Origin: Wurfbainia villosa
Lineage: Eukaryota; Streptophyta; Magnoliopsida; Zingiberales; Zingiberaceae
Direction of reading: 5' to 3'
NCBI GenBank assembly: GCA_025175895.1
Contig: CM045993.1
Location: forward strand, 47,744,621-47,808,620
DNA length: 64,000 nt
Shown: one piece after another, positions 45,022-57,643 of the stretch
How positions within the stretch are numbered: the first letter of the stretch is position 1
Layout of the letters: the number at the start of each line of letters is the position of its first letter
The notes under the pieces: model-generated
Database searches by the model: none
The model's input: only the letters and a program-made list of their open reading frames with translations
What the model was told of the DNA's origin: nothing
Made by a program: the position numbers and the translations under genes

Positions 45022-47240
45022 TGTTGGGTTTCCGGCACCGCGGCGAGTATGTGTTCGAACATATTTCGTAAACATGTGCACAGCGGAAGAAATAAAAATA
45101 ATAAATCTACATTTATTACAACACACACAACACATGCATGCATAGTACAACATGTCTAGACATAACCGTAAATTTAAATTTTGCAATAAAGGAAATTTAA
45201 CTACGTATACCTTTCGTATCACGTGTAGCGGGAACGACATCAACCAGAACGATCCTCGCTAGAATCGTCTCTATCAGTATCCACGCCGAGTATCCTTAGG
45301 ATGACTTCGCTAAGCCACGAGCTTCGTCTTTGTACGGGTTACTAGCCTCGTGTTGAAGACGACGTGATCGAGAGATGATCATGATCCGAATCCAAATTCG
45401 GATCCAAAGACGAGTCATCAAAACTCACTTCTCCGGAGAGGTATTCGTCAACCGTTTGACGAATCCTTCGTCCTCCACCTCAGAGAATTACCGGAGATCG
45501 AATCCCCGGTAAGTTAGGCGCTGTCGGAGCTGTAACCATCATCCAAACGATGCTCCGACGAGAGGAAAATAAGCTGTCCAGAAAGCTGGACAGCTTTGGT
45601 GGAGGAGTAGGCGCCGGCCAAGCAAGGGAAGCCAAGTGCTCACCTTATCGCCGAAGCCAAGGAAGATCACCGGAGGGTCGCGGGAGGATCACTGGCTGAA
45701 GCTTGGACACCGATAACAAGTTGGACGGCGGCACAAGGGGCTGGGCGGCAATGGAGGTTGGCGCCGAGAATCTCCAAGGAAGGAGGTGGGAGGCAACTTA
45801 GGGCTAGGGTTTTGGATTAGGGTTTAACAATCCCTTAAGCCCTCTTTTATAGAGAACTAATTCTCTTAATGGTTAATGGATTATAATCATGAGGCCCGTT
45901 AACCTGCTCCATTAATATAAGTTAAAATAAACCAAACCATGATGGTTTATTCTAAGTTAAAATGAACCGAACCAACTTTTGGTTCATTCGTTTAAAATAA
46001 ACCAAACCCTTTGGTTTATTCTCCTCCATTGGATTAGAACCAAACCATTTTGGTTCATCCATTATGTCTTCATAAGACACGGCCCATCCACGCTTCCATT
46101 GCGACTGAAACGATTTCATGCTCGCTTCTTGTTTGGTCCAACCAAACCTAGTTTCTCTCGGTCTGAGAATCCCATTCTCAAGCTCGTTTTAAATCCTTCG
46201 GATTATGCTAGTTGTGTGTGTGACCAAATAGGTTCTCGATTTATGTTGGTCGTCTATAATTAACCATTAATTATAGAATGATCATGAGTGGCACCTAGTA
46301 GTACATCATGATCCCCAATTAATCAAAAAGATCAACGGTTGATCCAGAACTATTTCTGAAACCCTTCAGCAGCTCGAATGAATCGTGCCTCATTCCCTTC
46401 ACTCATCTTATACCCACTAGGTACAGGACATGGTCTATAGTGTCAGTCCCCACTAGGCTGACTACGTCACACCTAGCCTAAGTATCATTTCCTCGTCCTA
46501 CGGATTCTAGTTACTTCACATGTATCGAAGAGTACCTTACTCTAAACATGTAATTCTTTGGCCAAAGACTTTAGTAACAATCCGACGAGAGGCCATGGGT
46601 ATATATATCCTCGCAAGGAGTGGTGAATCCTTTATAGACTATTCAAACACCTTCGATCACTTCGACTTATACCCAATCATCCCGGGTCCACATCTCCTTA
46701 GAGATGTTTGCTTAAGATGTCAAAGCATAAGTCTCCATAATCAAGATGACTTGAATACCGCAAGTCAAAGGAACATCGCACTTAAGCTACAGTAAGAACT
46801 TCATTGACATATCTATATATGCAGAGAACCATATGAAGTCTTACGGATGGTCACTCCAATGAACTAGTTACCATAACTAGCATCACGATTAACTCCGGAC
46901 ATCACAATGTCTCCAGGCAGTGAGAATCAGCTGCTTGGATACACCAAGGAGTATACCTCGTGCTAGTCTCGACAGAATTGATGGTGTCCAAATCCATCAA
47001 TTCATCGACTAGGGATAATTCTGATACATCACAATTATACATGTAGAGATACTCACTAGTTGTGATCCAATCACAAATTCTCTCATACTGTGAATCGTAT
47101 CGTGGACATTCAGTAAATGAGTTTAAGATCCAATCAAATACATGAAAACATGTATACTCAAATAGTGAATCTTCATTTATCATATAAATGGTTCATACAT
47201 AAGGCGATTGCCTTAGGACATCTCTCATATATTACTAACA
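45022..47240 (-). repeat. 5' LTR of element B
   Basis: Pairs with 37804-40023. TATA box at 45844-45851 (minus) and hairpin at 45571-45596, whose loop differs from the 3' LTR (AAAG against AAAA) while the 11-bp arms are identical. Confidence 0.93.
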
Positions 47241-47245
47241 GGATA

Positions 47246-47793
47246 TTTATTCTATAATGTTGTATTCTATTGGTTTGTTTGTTTTGGGATTTTTCCGCAT
47301 ATGTGGTATACATATGTATTTTATATATTTGGCCTTTATTATGAATTTGTTTTGGATGTTGGTTTCTATTATGATTCTTGTGGTGTCAAAGTCACTCTGG
47401 AGTGCATATTTGAGTCTTTGTATCTTTATTATTTGTTGGTGTATTCTGCTATGTTTTATAGCTTGTGTGTATTAGCAGCTATTTGGGTTATTTATCGGTT
47501 TTATATTTATATTGTCACAAGAGGGTACCGTTCGATCAATGGACAGATATACTATCAGGGCGTGACAATTTTATTTGTATCAGAGCTCTAGGTTACGAAG
47601 TCCACTTTTGGATATTTTTGTCATTTGGACATCGAGTTTTGTTTTACTCGGTTTTGATTTTGTGAGTTATGGGATCTAGCTGTAGGGGGACATCTCCGAG
47701 CTACAAGATTTAAGGTATGTTAATTATCATCACATATCCTTTGTTAGCTATGCATTTAGTTGTTTATAATAGGGAATGACATGTAGTGTGTTA
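47246..47793 (+). repeat. End of the J 5' LTR, primer-like site and leader start
   Basis: LTR end cgtgaca at 47561-47567, then attttatttgtatcagagct: a primer site with one change from tggtatcagagc (47575-47587). Noncoding leader up to TGTTA (47789-47793), the target of H. Confidence 0.7.
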
Positions 47794-48719
47794 TGTTGGG
47801 ATGTATACTGAAAGCCTAGCTCTTTGGTATGAACATTTTATTTTGAAATAAGAATCACATGATCATTGTTTGCACTTATATATGTGCATATTGTCTAATA
47901 CTTTACATTGTAGATAACATGGTGCTTGGGTGTGGCACAGAAGATCATGTTATCAGTCCCTTGTAGAGTATAAGTAGAGGCTCACAACCAAGATGGTTTT
48001 GGACAAATCATTGGCATGGTTGTAGTGTAGCTTGGTATTGTTTTGTCTTGAACATAAAGTTACACTAGTACACTTAGGTTTATTGAGCAGGACGGATATA
48101 GAGGTGATTCAATTTAGTATTGACTACATAATTGAATCGGACCTCGGATATTATGTTGTGCATGCTCTTAATCCCGATATAATAATAGGCACATGTACTT
48201 AGTATTTATTTCTTTGATTTACCAGAGGGTGAGATTTCTATGGATTAAAATAATATGCCCGGTAAGTTGGGAAATGATATTATTTACATGGTGTGCCATT
48301 GATTATAGGAGGAAACCGTGTCCTATGTATTAGGTTGATGATGTCCCCTTGAGGAGCTCATAAGGTTCATCATGTAAACCCTGCAGGTTGACTTAGTCAA
48401 CATGATGATAAGGTTGAGTGGTATTACTCGAGGAGTTAGATGTTAATTAATTGATGGTCAGAAAATCAATTAATTGACGGACATTCGATATCTTAAACAC
48501 GGGGAGATGGATGTACAAATAATATATGGAGCCCATATTAATTTATGGGGGTTGGTGAGGTAGTTCGATGATGATCCTCTAGTGGAATGGAACATCATTG
48601 ATGGATCAAGTTTGTGTGGTTCCGATCCATCGGGTGGCCAAGACCCAACTCCTCCTCATGGTCCCTATCGTAGCCTAATATAAACCTCATGAAGCCTAGA
48701 TCAAATGATGGAAAACAAA

Positions 48720-49097
48720 TCTCTAGATCCGACGGTTGGGATTAAATCCCTAGAACCGACGGTGGAGATAAATCTCTAAAACCGACGGTTGGGATTAAAT
48801 TCCTAGAACCGATGGTAGAGATTAAATCTCTAGATCCGACGGTTGGGATTAAAACCCTAGAACCGACGGTGGAGATTAAATCTCTAGATCCGACGGTTGG
48901 GATTAAATCCCTAGAACCGACATTGGAGATTAAATCTCTAAAACCGACGGTTGGGATTAAATTCCTAGAACCGATGGTAGAGATTAAATCTCTAGATCCG
49001 ACGGTTGGGATTAAAACCCTAGAACCGACAGTGGAGATTAAATCTCTAGATCCGACGGTTGGGATTAAAACCCTAGAACCGATGGTTGAGATTAAAC
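48720..49097. repeat. 27-bp tandem repeat, 14 units, in the H 5' LTR
   Basis: Units alternate between TCTCTAGATCCGACGGTTGG and TCCCTAGAACCGACGGTGGA, each followed by gattaaa, with a higher-order period of six units (162 bp). As 27 is divisible by 3, both strands stay open and give a repetitive 9-residue motif. I treat these frames as by-products, not genes. Confidence 0.92.
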
Positions 49098-49116
49098 CAA
49101 GGCCTAAGCCTAACTC

Positions 49117-49125
49117 TATATATAT
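49117..49125 (+). promoter_or_regulatory. TATA box of the H 5' LTR
   Basis: TATATATAT directly after the 27-bp array, same relative place as in E; repeated at 56530-56538. Confidence 0.65.
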
Positions 49126-50175
49126 GGGCTTAGGCTTGGGCGGCAAGAAAGTGGAGGAGCTAGGGTTTTTGGGTGGCCACAAAAGGAGAGGGAGCTTCTT
49201 CTTCTTCTTCCCAATGGTGGACGACACCCTTCTTCCTCCTTCCTCCATGGTTTGGCCGGCGCCCATGCTTCTCCTTTTGATCTAGGTTGATGATTTGGTT
49301 TTGGAGATTTGGGTTTTGCCAAACCTAAAGTGGGCGGCAAGAAACCCTAAGGGAGTTAGGGTTTTGCCTATCTTTGGTTGGGTGGCAAGAAACCCTAGGA
49401 GGTTAGGAGGTTGGGCGGCTAGGTTATGGAAGCTAAGGTGGGCGGCAAATATAGGAGGAGGGTTCTTCTTCTTCCTAAGGTGTGGCCGGCTCCTACCTCC
49501 TCTTCCTTCTACCTTGGTCGGGGCTCAACGGATTTCCTCTTCTCCTCTTCAATCCATCTTGGCCGGCGGCACTAGAAGCTAGGGTTTGTCCCTAGTTTGG
49601 TTCCTTGGTGGTTTCCATTATGTTCTCTCTATTCTTGGGGCCGGCGGCATTAATCCTTTGTGGATTGGTGGTTGGATCAAGTAAGAAGGGAAAGAGACTT
49701 CTTCTTTCTTGGATTGAAGAAGATCTAGGAAGCTTCAACTTGTGGAGGATCTTCGCCCACACGAAGTCTACAAGGAGGTTAGGACATACGATAGAAGATC
49801 AAGAGGTATAAAAGTTTTATAACTTTTATTATTGTTCTTTGCATGTTCTTATTGATATACTAGCTTATGTTCTTTATGTTAGTATATGTTGATTATACTA
49901 GTTTACATTTGTATGTATTTGTATAATCATGGACCCCGAATAAGAAACACAAAAAACGGTGATCCGTCCGTCGTCTCTTCCGCGGCTAATCAACTAGAAG
50001 AGTTGTGTTGCTTGAACAACTAGTTTGTTCAAGCGACCACTCAAGTTGTTAGCACGACGACGAATAGGTTGTGCTAAGGAAACTCATCCCATAAGGATTA
50101 GTTTTCATTAGTGAAAATTTTAATCTGGGGACATGGGAGCCGATGAGCATTCCAAGGAATAGCACGATGCCAACA

Positions 50176-52283
50176 AATGATATCAGAGCCACGGTTTCCG
50201 GTTTTGTGTGTTTTGGATTCGGTTACTTTCACGCACTTATCATATATTGTGTATGCCGGATAATAGTAGGATGTGCGTAAGCTAACTTTTTGGTTGCAGG
50301 CATAAGATCCAACTATTATGGCTATATATGTGTGTATGTGATTGCATGTGTGTGTGATTGTATATTATTTGAATCCTCGGGGTTGACGAGGCTAAATTAG
50401 TATTTAATTTTTGTAATTGAATACGACATTGTTTAGCCACTCTTTATTTTATTTTACTTTCGATCTAGATTTCATGTACACTCCCTCGTGGAGTATAGGA
50501 TCGATGGATGTAAAATAAAATAGGTTTTATTCTCGGCTCGGATCTCCGGTTGGCTCATACATGGCGTAGGAGGAGCGGACGAGGTGGCGACACGACGGGA
50601 CGCATATTGGAGAACAATGCCATAATAGTTGGAAAAATTCTGATTTTTCCATATTTATTGCTGATTTGTTTTATATGCATGTTGTGTGTGCTTGAAAATT
50701 CCTCATTGTCAATTTACTAAGTGGGAGAGGGACATTTTAATTAATTCCCGCGGCCTCCATTACAATTTGACATGTGATGAAACAAACTTGCGCGTCGGCT
50801 TTGAGTGCCTTCCTCCCCATCGGATGAGTTTGTTTGCGGATCACTAGGTCAAATAATGGTTATAGGAAATTATCTAGGAGCATGTGTACTTCCACAGCGG
50901 TAAGGCACATAATCCGAAACAATTCCCTTAGTACCGTGTAATGGTGCACACTTAGATGCAAATAAAATGTAGTTTTATTTGTAGGGCCAAAGAGGAACCA
51001 ACTATTAATTTTATTTGTCAAAAAGTAAGGTTGACAAGATAATAAAATTAAGGGGTTAAACCTCCTCTTACAAATGTAGAATTCGTATACGTCCACACTA
51101 TCGTGGCATGCGATATTCTCGGTGTTTGAGGTGTTGGTTGATTTCAAAATTTTATTGTTTGAGGAATCAATAATTTTTATTGAAATCTACCATAATAATA
51201 AGCATGTGTGCTTGAAAATTCCTCATTTTCAATTTACAAAGTGGGAGAGGGATATTTTAATTAATTCCCGCGGCCTCCATTATAATTTGATGTGTGATGC
51301 AACAAACTTGCACGTTGGCTCTGAGTGCCTTCCTCCCCATCGGATGAGTTTGTTTGCGGATCACTAGGTCAAATAATGGTTATAGGAAATTATCTAGGAG
51401 CGTGTGTACTTCCACAGCGGTAAGGCACATAATCCGAAACAATTCCCTTAGTACTGTGTAATGGTGCACACTTAGATGCAAATAAAATGTAGTTTTATTT
51501 GTAGGGCCAAAGAGGAAACAACTATTAATTTTATTTGTCAAAAAGTAAGGTTGACAAGATAATAAAATTAAGGGGTTAAACCTCCTCTTACAAATGTAGA
51601 ATTCGTATACGTCCACACTATCGTGGCATGCGATATTCTCGGTGTTTGAGGTGTTGGTTGATTTCAAAATTTTATTGTTTGAGGAATCAATAATTTTTAT
51701 TGAAATCTACCGTAATAATAAGCATGTGTGCTTGAAAATTCCTCATTTTCAATTTACTAAGTGGGAGAGGGATATTTTAATTAATTCCCGCGGCCTCCAT
51801 TATAATTTGACGTGTGATGCAACAAACTTGCACGTCGGCTCTGAGTGCCTTCCTCCCCATCGGATGAGTTTGTTTGCAGATCACTAGGTCAAATAATGGT
51901 TATAGGAAATTATCTAGGAGCGTGTGTACTTCCACAGCGGTAAGGCACATAATCCAAAATAATTCCCTTAGTACCGTGTAATGGTGCACACTTAGATGCA
52001 AATAAAAAGAATCCTCCCCATCGGATCACTGCTTTTATTTATAGGGCCAAAGAGGAACCAACTATTAATTTTATTTGTCAAAAAGTAAGGTTGACAAGAT
52101 AATAAAATTAATGGGTAAATCCTCCTCTTACAAATGTAGAATTCGTATACGTCCACACTATCGTGGCATGCGATATTCTCGGTGTTTTGAGGTGTTGGTT
52201 GATTTCGAAATTTTATTGTTTGAGGAATCAATAATTTTTTGAAATCTAAAGTAATGATCTATGTGATTCTTAGGATTTTCAAA
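50176..52283 (+). other. Leader of element H, with primer site
   Basis: Primer site tgatatcagagcc at about 50178, one base different from E. Noncoding; mostly the 520-bp triplication described separately. Confidence 0.82.
50691..52248 (+). repeat. 520-bp tandem triplication in the H leader
   Basis: Units start at 50691, 51211 and 51731 (each at cttgaaaattcctca), exactly 520 bp apart and nearly identical; the third is slightly longer and keeps a catcggatcactgcttt segment like E. E has one copy (about 21127-21640). Confidence 0.95.
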
Positions 52284-53003
52284 AATGACTTTCAGTCCAC
52301 TTACTATGATACTAAAGGAAATAAACTTACTGTACCTAAATAATGTTGATTGGAAAAGATTCTAGATATTGTCTTATCTGCTAAGGAGTACAAGTATGCG
52401 CTCTTCAAATAGTGTCCTCAAGCCATCGTTGCTCAAAAAGAGTTTCTACTTCTAAGCCGAAAGGCAAGAAGAAGAAGAAACAAGGTGGAGCAAAGATGGT
52501 GGGAGGATCTCAGGGAAGAGTGAAGAAGCCGAAAGGCAAGTACTTCACTTGCAAGTAGGATGGACATTGGAAGAAGGACTGTCCCAATCCAAAACAGAAC
52601 AAAGGTATATCTTTTGGACTAGTCATTGAAACATGATTAGCGGTGATATCTACTGGCACATGGTTAGTAGATACGGGAGCCACTAACCATGTCTGCAACA
52701 ATTTGCAGGGGTTCCAGGAAACCCGATGACCAGCTAAAGGGGAGATTACCATTTACTTGGGCAATGCCATGATGGTAGTGGCTATTGCAGTGGGAGAAGT
52801 TTTATTTATCTCTTGAGAATAATAAAACTTTGGTTCTTGAAAATTCCCTTTATGTACCTTTATTTAGAAAGAATTAAGTTTCAGTTTCTAAATTATTATG
52901 GATGGATATTCTATTTCTTTTAATGACAGAGTTGTTATAAAAGGAATAGGGAGAATATCTATTCAGGTACATTGAAAGGAAATTTGAACCAAAACCTCCC
53001 ACG
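52284..53003 (+). pseudogene. Gag and protease remnant of element H
   Basis: Gag start MTFSPLTMILK, then most of Gag is missing: the sequence jumps near 52420 to the Lys-rich region before the zinc knuckle. The knuckle has a TAG where E has CAG but keeps its last Cys. Protease reads LVDTGATNHVCN (about 52668). Several stops and frameshifts. Confidence 0.85.
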
Positions 53004-53834
53004 ATGCAAATTGAAGTTAATAACTCATCTTCTAATTCCAATAAGAGAAAAGGACCTTCGAAGATGAACCAAACATATCTTTGGCTTCTTAGGCTTGGTC
53101 ACATTAACCTAAGCAGAATTCAAAGGTTGAAAGATGATGGACCTTTGGGTTCATTAGTGGTGGAGGATCTCCCAACCTACGAATCTTGCTTGGAGGGTAA
53201 GATGACCAAGAGGCCTTTTTAAGGCCAGGGGGTATAGAGCCAAAGATGTGTTAGAAATGGTTCATTCTGATTTGTGTGGTCCTATGGCTATCTAGGCAAG
53301 AGGGAATCTTGAATATTTCATCTCTTTTGTAGATGATTATTCAAGATGTGGATGACACTACGATCTGATCGTGGTGGTGACAACCTCTTGGGAGAGTTTA
53401 GGAACTACTTATCAGAGGTTGGGATTCAATCCCAATTGACTGCACCTGGCACACCCCGGCAGAACGGTGTAGCAGAGCGAAGGAATAGGACTCTTATGGA
53501 GATGGTTAGATTGATGATGAGTTATTCTGACTTGTTTTATAGTCCTAGAGATCAGAGGGTGATCGTTAACACGAATGTCAGATTTCTAGAGAAAGACTAT
53601 GTGATAAGCCACAAGCCCAAGGGTAAAATTGTTCTGGAGGAGTTAAAAAGGGATGTCACTTCTTTAGTACCACCGGTACAAGAGGACATACCACATGTCA
53701 CTGCACCGCGTGTCACAGAGGATACACAGGTGATACCTCGTCGTAGTGGGAGGGTTGTTAGACAGCCTGAGAGATTCATGTTCTTGGGAGAATCTTTTGA
53801 TTTGGTCCCTAGCAAACATGAACCTGATCCCTAG
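53004..53834 (+). pseudogene. Integrase remnant of element H
   Basis: LRLGHINLSR and YESCLEGK (same Cys-to-Tyr change as E), a stop at about 53220, HSDLCGPM and FVDDYSRCG. Then about 90 bp is missing before TLRSDRGGD. Glu motif VAERRNRTL is present. Another loss of about 230 bp joins MMSYSDL to FYSPRDQRVIV in frame. Confidence 0.87.
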
Positions 53835-53873
53835 ACATACGACGAGGCAATCCAAGATATAAATACAGCATCT

Positions 53874-55140
53874 TTGCAAAGTGCAATGAATACTGAGATT
53901 GAATCTATGGATTCAAGTCAGGTCTGGGAGCTCTTGTGCACTGCAGCTCATATGGATTATGAGTTGTGGCAGATGGATGTCAAGACAGCTTTCCTTAATG
54001 GAAGTCTTGAGGAAAACATCTATATGAAGCAACCAGAGGGATTCATTGCTAAGGGCAAAGAGCATATTGTATGTAAGCTTAATCGGTCCGTTTATGGACT
54101 GAAGCAAGCTTTGAGGTCTTGGAACATCCGCTTTGATGAGGTAAACCCAGACTTATGGATTTATTCAAAGTCCGGATGAGTCTTGTGTATACAAGAGATG
54201 TGATGGAAACGTAGTGGTATTTCTTGTACTATACATAGATAATATTTTGGTAGTTGGCAACAATATCAGAGTGTTATCAGACGTAAGGGTATGGTTGTCC
54301 AAACAGTTTTGAAGGACTTGGGAGAAGTGGGTCACAACCTTGGGATCAAGGTTGTTGTGCTTATCCCAAGCTTCATACATAGACATGATTTTGGATCGTT
54401 TTAGCATGCAAAACTCCAAGATGGGTTTTCTACCTTTCAGGTATGGAGTTCCTTTATCAAAGGAGATGTGTCCTAGATCATCTGAGGTGATAAAGAAGCT
54501 GAAGGCGGTTCCTTATGCTTTGGCAGTAGGAAGCCTCATGTATGCTATGTACGAGACAAGATATCCGCTGCTGGGCATGGTTAGCGATATCGAGTAATCC
54601 AAAGGAGGACATTGGACTGCGATAAAGCATATATTGTAGTGCCTGAGAAGGACTAGAGATTATATGCTAGTTTACCGGGCAGACCAATTACTCCCTGTGG
54701 GTTGCATGGATTGCGATTTCCAATCAAATAGGAATAACAGTAAGTCTACCTCAGGTTTTGTGTTTACTTTAGGAGGTGGAGCCATTGTATGGAGGAGTGC
54801 CCAGCAGAAATGCGTGGCGGACTCCACCATGGAAGCTGAGTATGTGGCAGCCTATGAGGCGGCCAAAGAAGCTGAGTGGCTCAGGAACTTTATGATGGAC
54901 TTGGATGTGATTCCTGGTTTGCCCAGAACTATCACAATTAATTGTGATAATAATGGTGCAGTTGCAAACTTGAAGGAGCCACGAGCCCATAAGGCTAGTA
55001 AACACATAGAGTGCAAGTACCACCTGATACGAGAAATTGTAAAGGAGGTAGAAGTTGTTGTCGCCTAGCATGCATCAGAGGATGACCTGGTAGACCCATT
55101 CACTAAGGCCCTTCTAGCGAGAGCTTTGATAGGCATGTGG
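53874..55140 (+). pseudogene. Reverse transcriptase and RNase H remnant of element H
   Basis: An in-frame loss of about 200 bp removes the RT start (ESMDSSQVWEL joins LCTAAHMDYELW). QMDVKTAFLNG is present, but the YVDD box reads YIDN (about 54230), a change expected to abolish polymerase activity. Frameshifts near 54170 and 54310. RNase H at 54664-55068 keeps EAEYVA and CDNNGA. Confidence 0.88.
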
Positions 55141-55189
55141 AGGGAAGGGGAATCAGATGTATGGCAGTATAATGACAGCATAGTCTTTT

Positions 55190-55205
55190 AGTATAAGTGG
55201 GAGAT
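55190..55205 (+). promoter_or_regulatory. Polypurine tract of element H
   Basis: agtataagtgggaga directly before the 3' LTR. Confidence 0.85.
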
Positions 55206-57638
55206 TGTTGGGATGTATACTGAAAGCCTAGCTCTTTGGTATGAACATTTTATTTTGAAATAAGAATCACATGATCATTGTTTGCACTTATATATGTGCA
55301 TATTGTCTAATACTTTACATTGTAGATAACATGGTGCTTGGGTGTGGCACAGAAGATCATGTTATCAGTCCCTTGTAGAGTATAAGTAGAGGCTCACAAC
55401 CAAGATGGTTTTGGACAAACCATTGGCGTGGTTGTAGTGTAGCTTGGTATTGTTTTGACTTGAACATAAAGTTACACTAGTTCACTTAGGTGTATTGAGC
55501 AGGACCGACATAGAGGTGATTCAATTTGTTGCTGACTACATAATTGAATCGGACCTCGGATATTATGTTGTACATACTCTTAATCCCGATATAATAACAG
55601 ACACATGTACTTAGTATTTATTTCTTTTATTTACCAGAGGGTGAGATTTCTATGGATTAAATCAATATGCCCAGTAAGTTGGGAAATGATATTATTTACA
55701 TGGTGTGTCGTTGATTATAGGAGGAAACCGTGTCCTATGTATTAGGTTTATGATGTCCCCCTGAGGAGCTCATAAGGTTCATCATGTAAACCCTGCAGGT
55801 TGACTTAGTCAACATGATGATAAGGTTGAGTGGTATTACTCGAGGAGTTAGATGTTAATTAATTGATGGTCAGTAAATCAATTAATTGACGGACATTCGA
55901 TATCTTAAACACGGGGAGATGGATGTACAAATAATATATGGAGCCCATATTAATTTATGGGGGTTGGTGAGGTAGTTCGATGATGATCCTCTAGTGGAAT
56001 GGAACATAATTGATGGATCAAGTTTGTGTGGTTCCGATCCATCGGGTGGCCAAGACCCAACTCCTCCTCATGGTCCCTATCGTAGCCTAATATAAACCTC
56101 ATGAAGCCTAGATCAAATGATGGAAAATAAATCTCTAGATCCGACGGTTGGGATTAAATCCCTAGAACCGACGGTGGAGATTAAATCTCTAAAACCGACG
56201 GTTGGGATTAAATTCCTAGAACCGATGGTAGAGATTAAATCTCTAGATCTGACGGTTGGGATTAAAACCCTAGAACCGACGGTGGAGATTAAATCTCTAG
56301 ATCCGACGGTTGGGATTAAATCCCTAGAACCGACGGTGGAGATTAAATCTCTAAAACCGACGGTTGGGATTAAATTCCTAGAACCAATGGTAGAGATTAA
56401 ATCTCTAGATCCGATGGTTGGGATTAAAACCCTAGAACCGACGGTGGAGATTAAATCTCTAGATCCGATGGTTGGGATTAAACCCCTAGAACCGACGGTT
56501 GAGATTAAACCAAGGCCTAAGCCTAACTCTATATATATGGGCTTAGGCTTGGGCGGCAAGGTGATGGAACATGGAAAACCTAATTGAGGGGCTTTGGCTT
56601 GGGCGGCAAGAAAGTGGAGGAGCTAGGGTTTTTGGGTGGCCACAAAAGGAGAGGGAGCTTCTTCTTCTTCTTCCCAATGGTGGTTGACACCCTTCTTCCT
56701 CCTTCCTCCATGGTTTGGCCAGCGCCCATGCTTCTCCTTTTGATCTAGGTTGATGATTTGGTTTTGGAGATTTGGGTTTTGCCAAACCTAAAGTGGGCGG
56801 CAAGAAACCCTAAGGGAGTTAGGGTTTTGCCTATCTTTGGTTGGGCGGCAAGAAACCCTAGGAGGTTAGGAGGTTGGGCGGCTAGGTTATGGAAGCTAAG
56901 GTGGGCGGCAAATATAGGAGGAGGGTTCTTCTTCTTCCTAAGGTGTGGCCGGCTCCTACCTCCTCTTCCTTCTACCTTGGTCGGGGCTCAACCGATTTCC
57001 TCTTCTCCTCTTCAATCCATCTTGGCCGGCGGCACTAGAAGCTAGGGTTTGTCCCTAGTTTGGTTCCTTGGTGGTTTCCATTATGTTCTCTCTATTCTTG
57101 GGGCCGGCGGCATTAATCCTTTGTGGATCGGTGGTTGGCTCAAGTAAGAAGGAAAAGAGAGTTCTTCTTTCTTGGATTGAAGAAGATCTAGGAAGCTTCA
57201 ACTTGTGGAGGATCTTCGCCCACACGAAGTCTACAAGCAGGTTAGGACATACGATAGAAGATCAAGAGGTATAAAAGTTTTATAACTTTTATTATTGTTC
57301 TTTGCATGTTCTTATTGATATGCTAGCTTATGTTCTTTATGTTAGTATATGTTGATTATACTAGTTTACATTTGTATGTATTTGTATAATCATGGACCCC
57401 GAATAAGAAACACAAAAACCGGCGATCCCTCCGTCGTCTCTTCCGTGGCTAATCAACTAGAAGAGTTGTGTTGCTTGAACAACTAGTTTGTTCAAGCGAC
57501 CACTCAAGTTGTTAGCACGACGACGAATAGGTTGTGCTAAGGAAACTCATCCCATCCGGAATAGTTTTCATTAGTAAAAATTTTAATCTGGGGACATGGG
57601 AGCCGATGAGCATTTCGAGGAATAGCACGATGCCAACA
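55206..57638 (+). repeat. 3' LTR of element H
   Basis: 2433 bp. The 27-bp array (14 units) is at 56132-56509 and the TATA box at 56530-56538. It is longer than the 5' LTR mainly because of an extra segment of about 48 bp (around 56561-56608) flanked by the repeat gcttgggcggcaag. Confidence 0.93.
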
Positions 57639-57643
57639 TGTTA

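Larger units (their letters stand above)
37804..47240 (-). mobile_element. Element B: Ty1/copia retrotransposon, structurally complete
   Basis: 9437 bp with target duplication GGATA (37799-37803 and 47241-47245), LTRs of 2220 and 2219 bp with TG...CA ends, a primer site, leader, Gag, protease, integrase, RT, RNase H and a purine tract. Same family as A. Coding is inactivated by nonsense codons, a frameshift and deletions in Gag and RNase H. Confidence 0.95.
47794..50175 (+). repeat. 5' LTR of element H
   Basis: 2382 bp. Holds a 14-unit 27-bp array, a TATA box and a long transcribed part with repeated gggcggcaagaaa segments. The U5 end is like E (aaaacggtgatccgtc, gttcaagcgacc). Confidence 0.93.
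47794..57638 (+). mobile_element. Element H: Ty1/copia, non-autonomous relative of E
   Basis: Target duplication TGTTA at 47789-47793 and 57639-57643. LTRs 47794-50175 and 55206-57638 run TGTTGGGATG to GCCAACA. The first 200 bp of the two LTRs differ at only about two places, so the insertion is fairly young. The coding interior nevertheless has several large deletions relative to E in Gag, integrase and RT. Movement probably used proteins from a relative. Confidence 0.93.

Noticed and set aside
48742..49285. Long overlapping reading frames on both strands (174 and 157 codons), also at 56113-56587
   Set aside because: They are the translation of a 27-bp repeat whose length is divisible by three; no start context, no conserved domain, and both strands are open equally.
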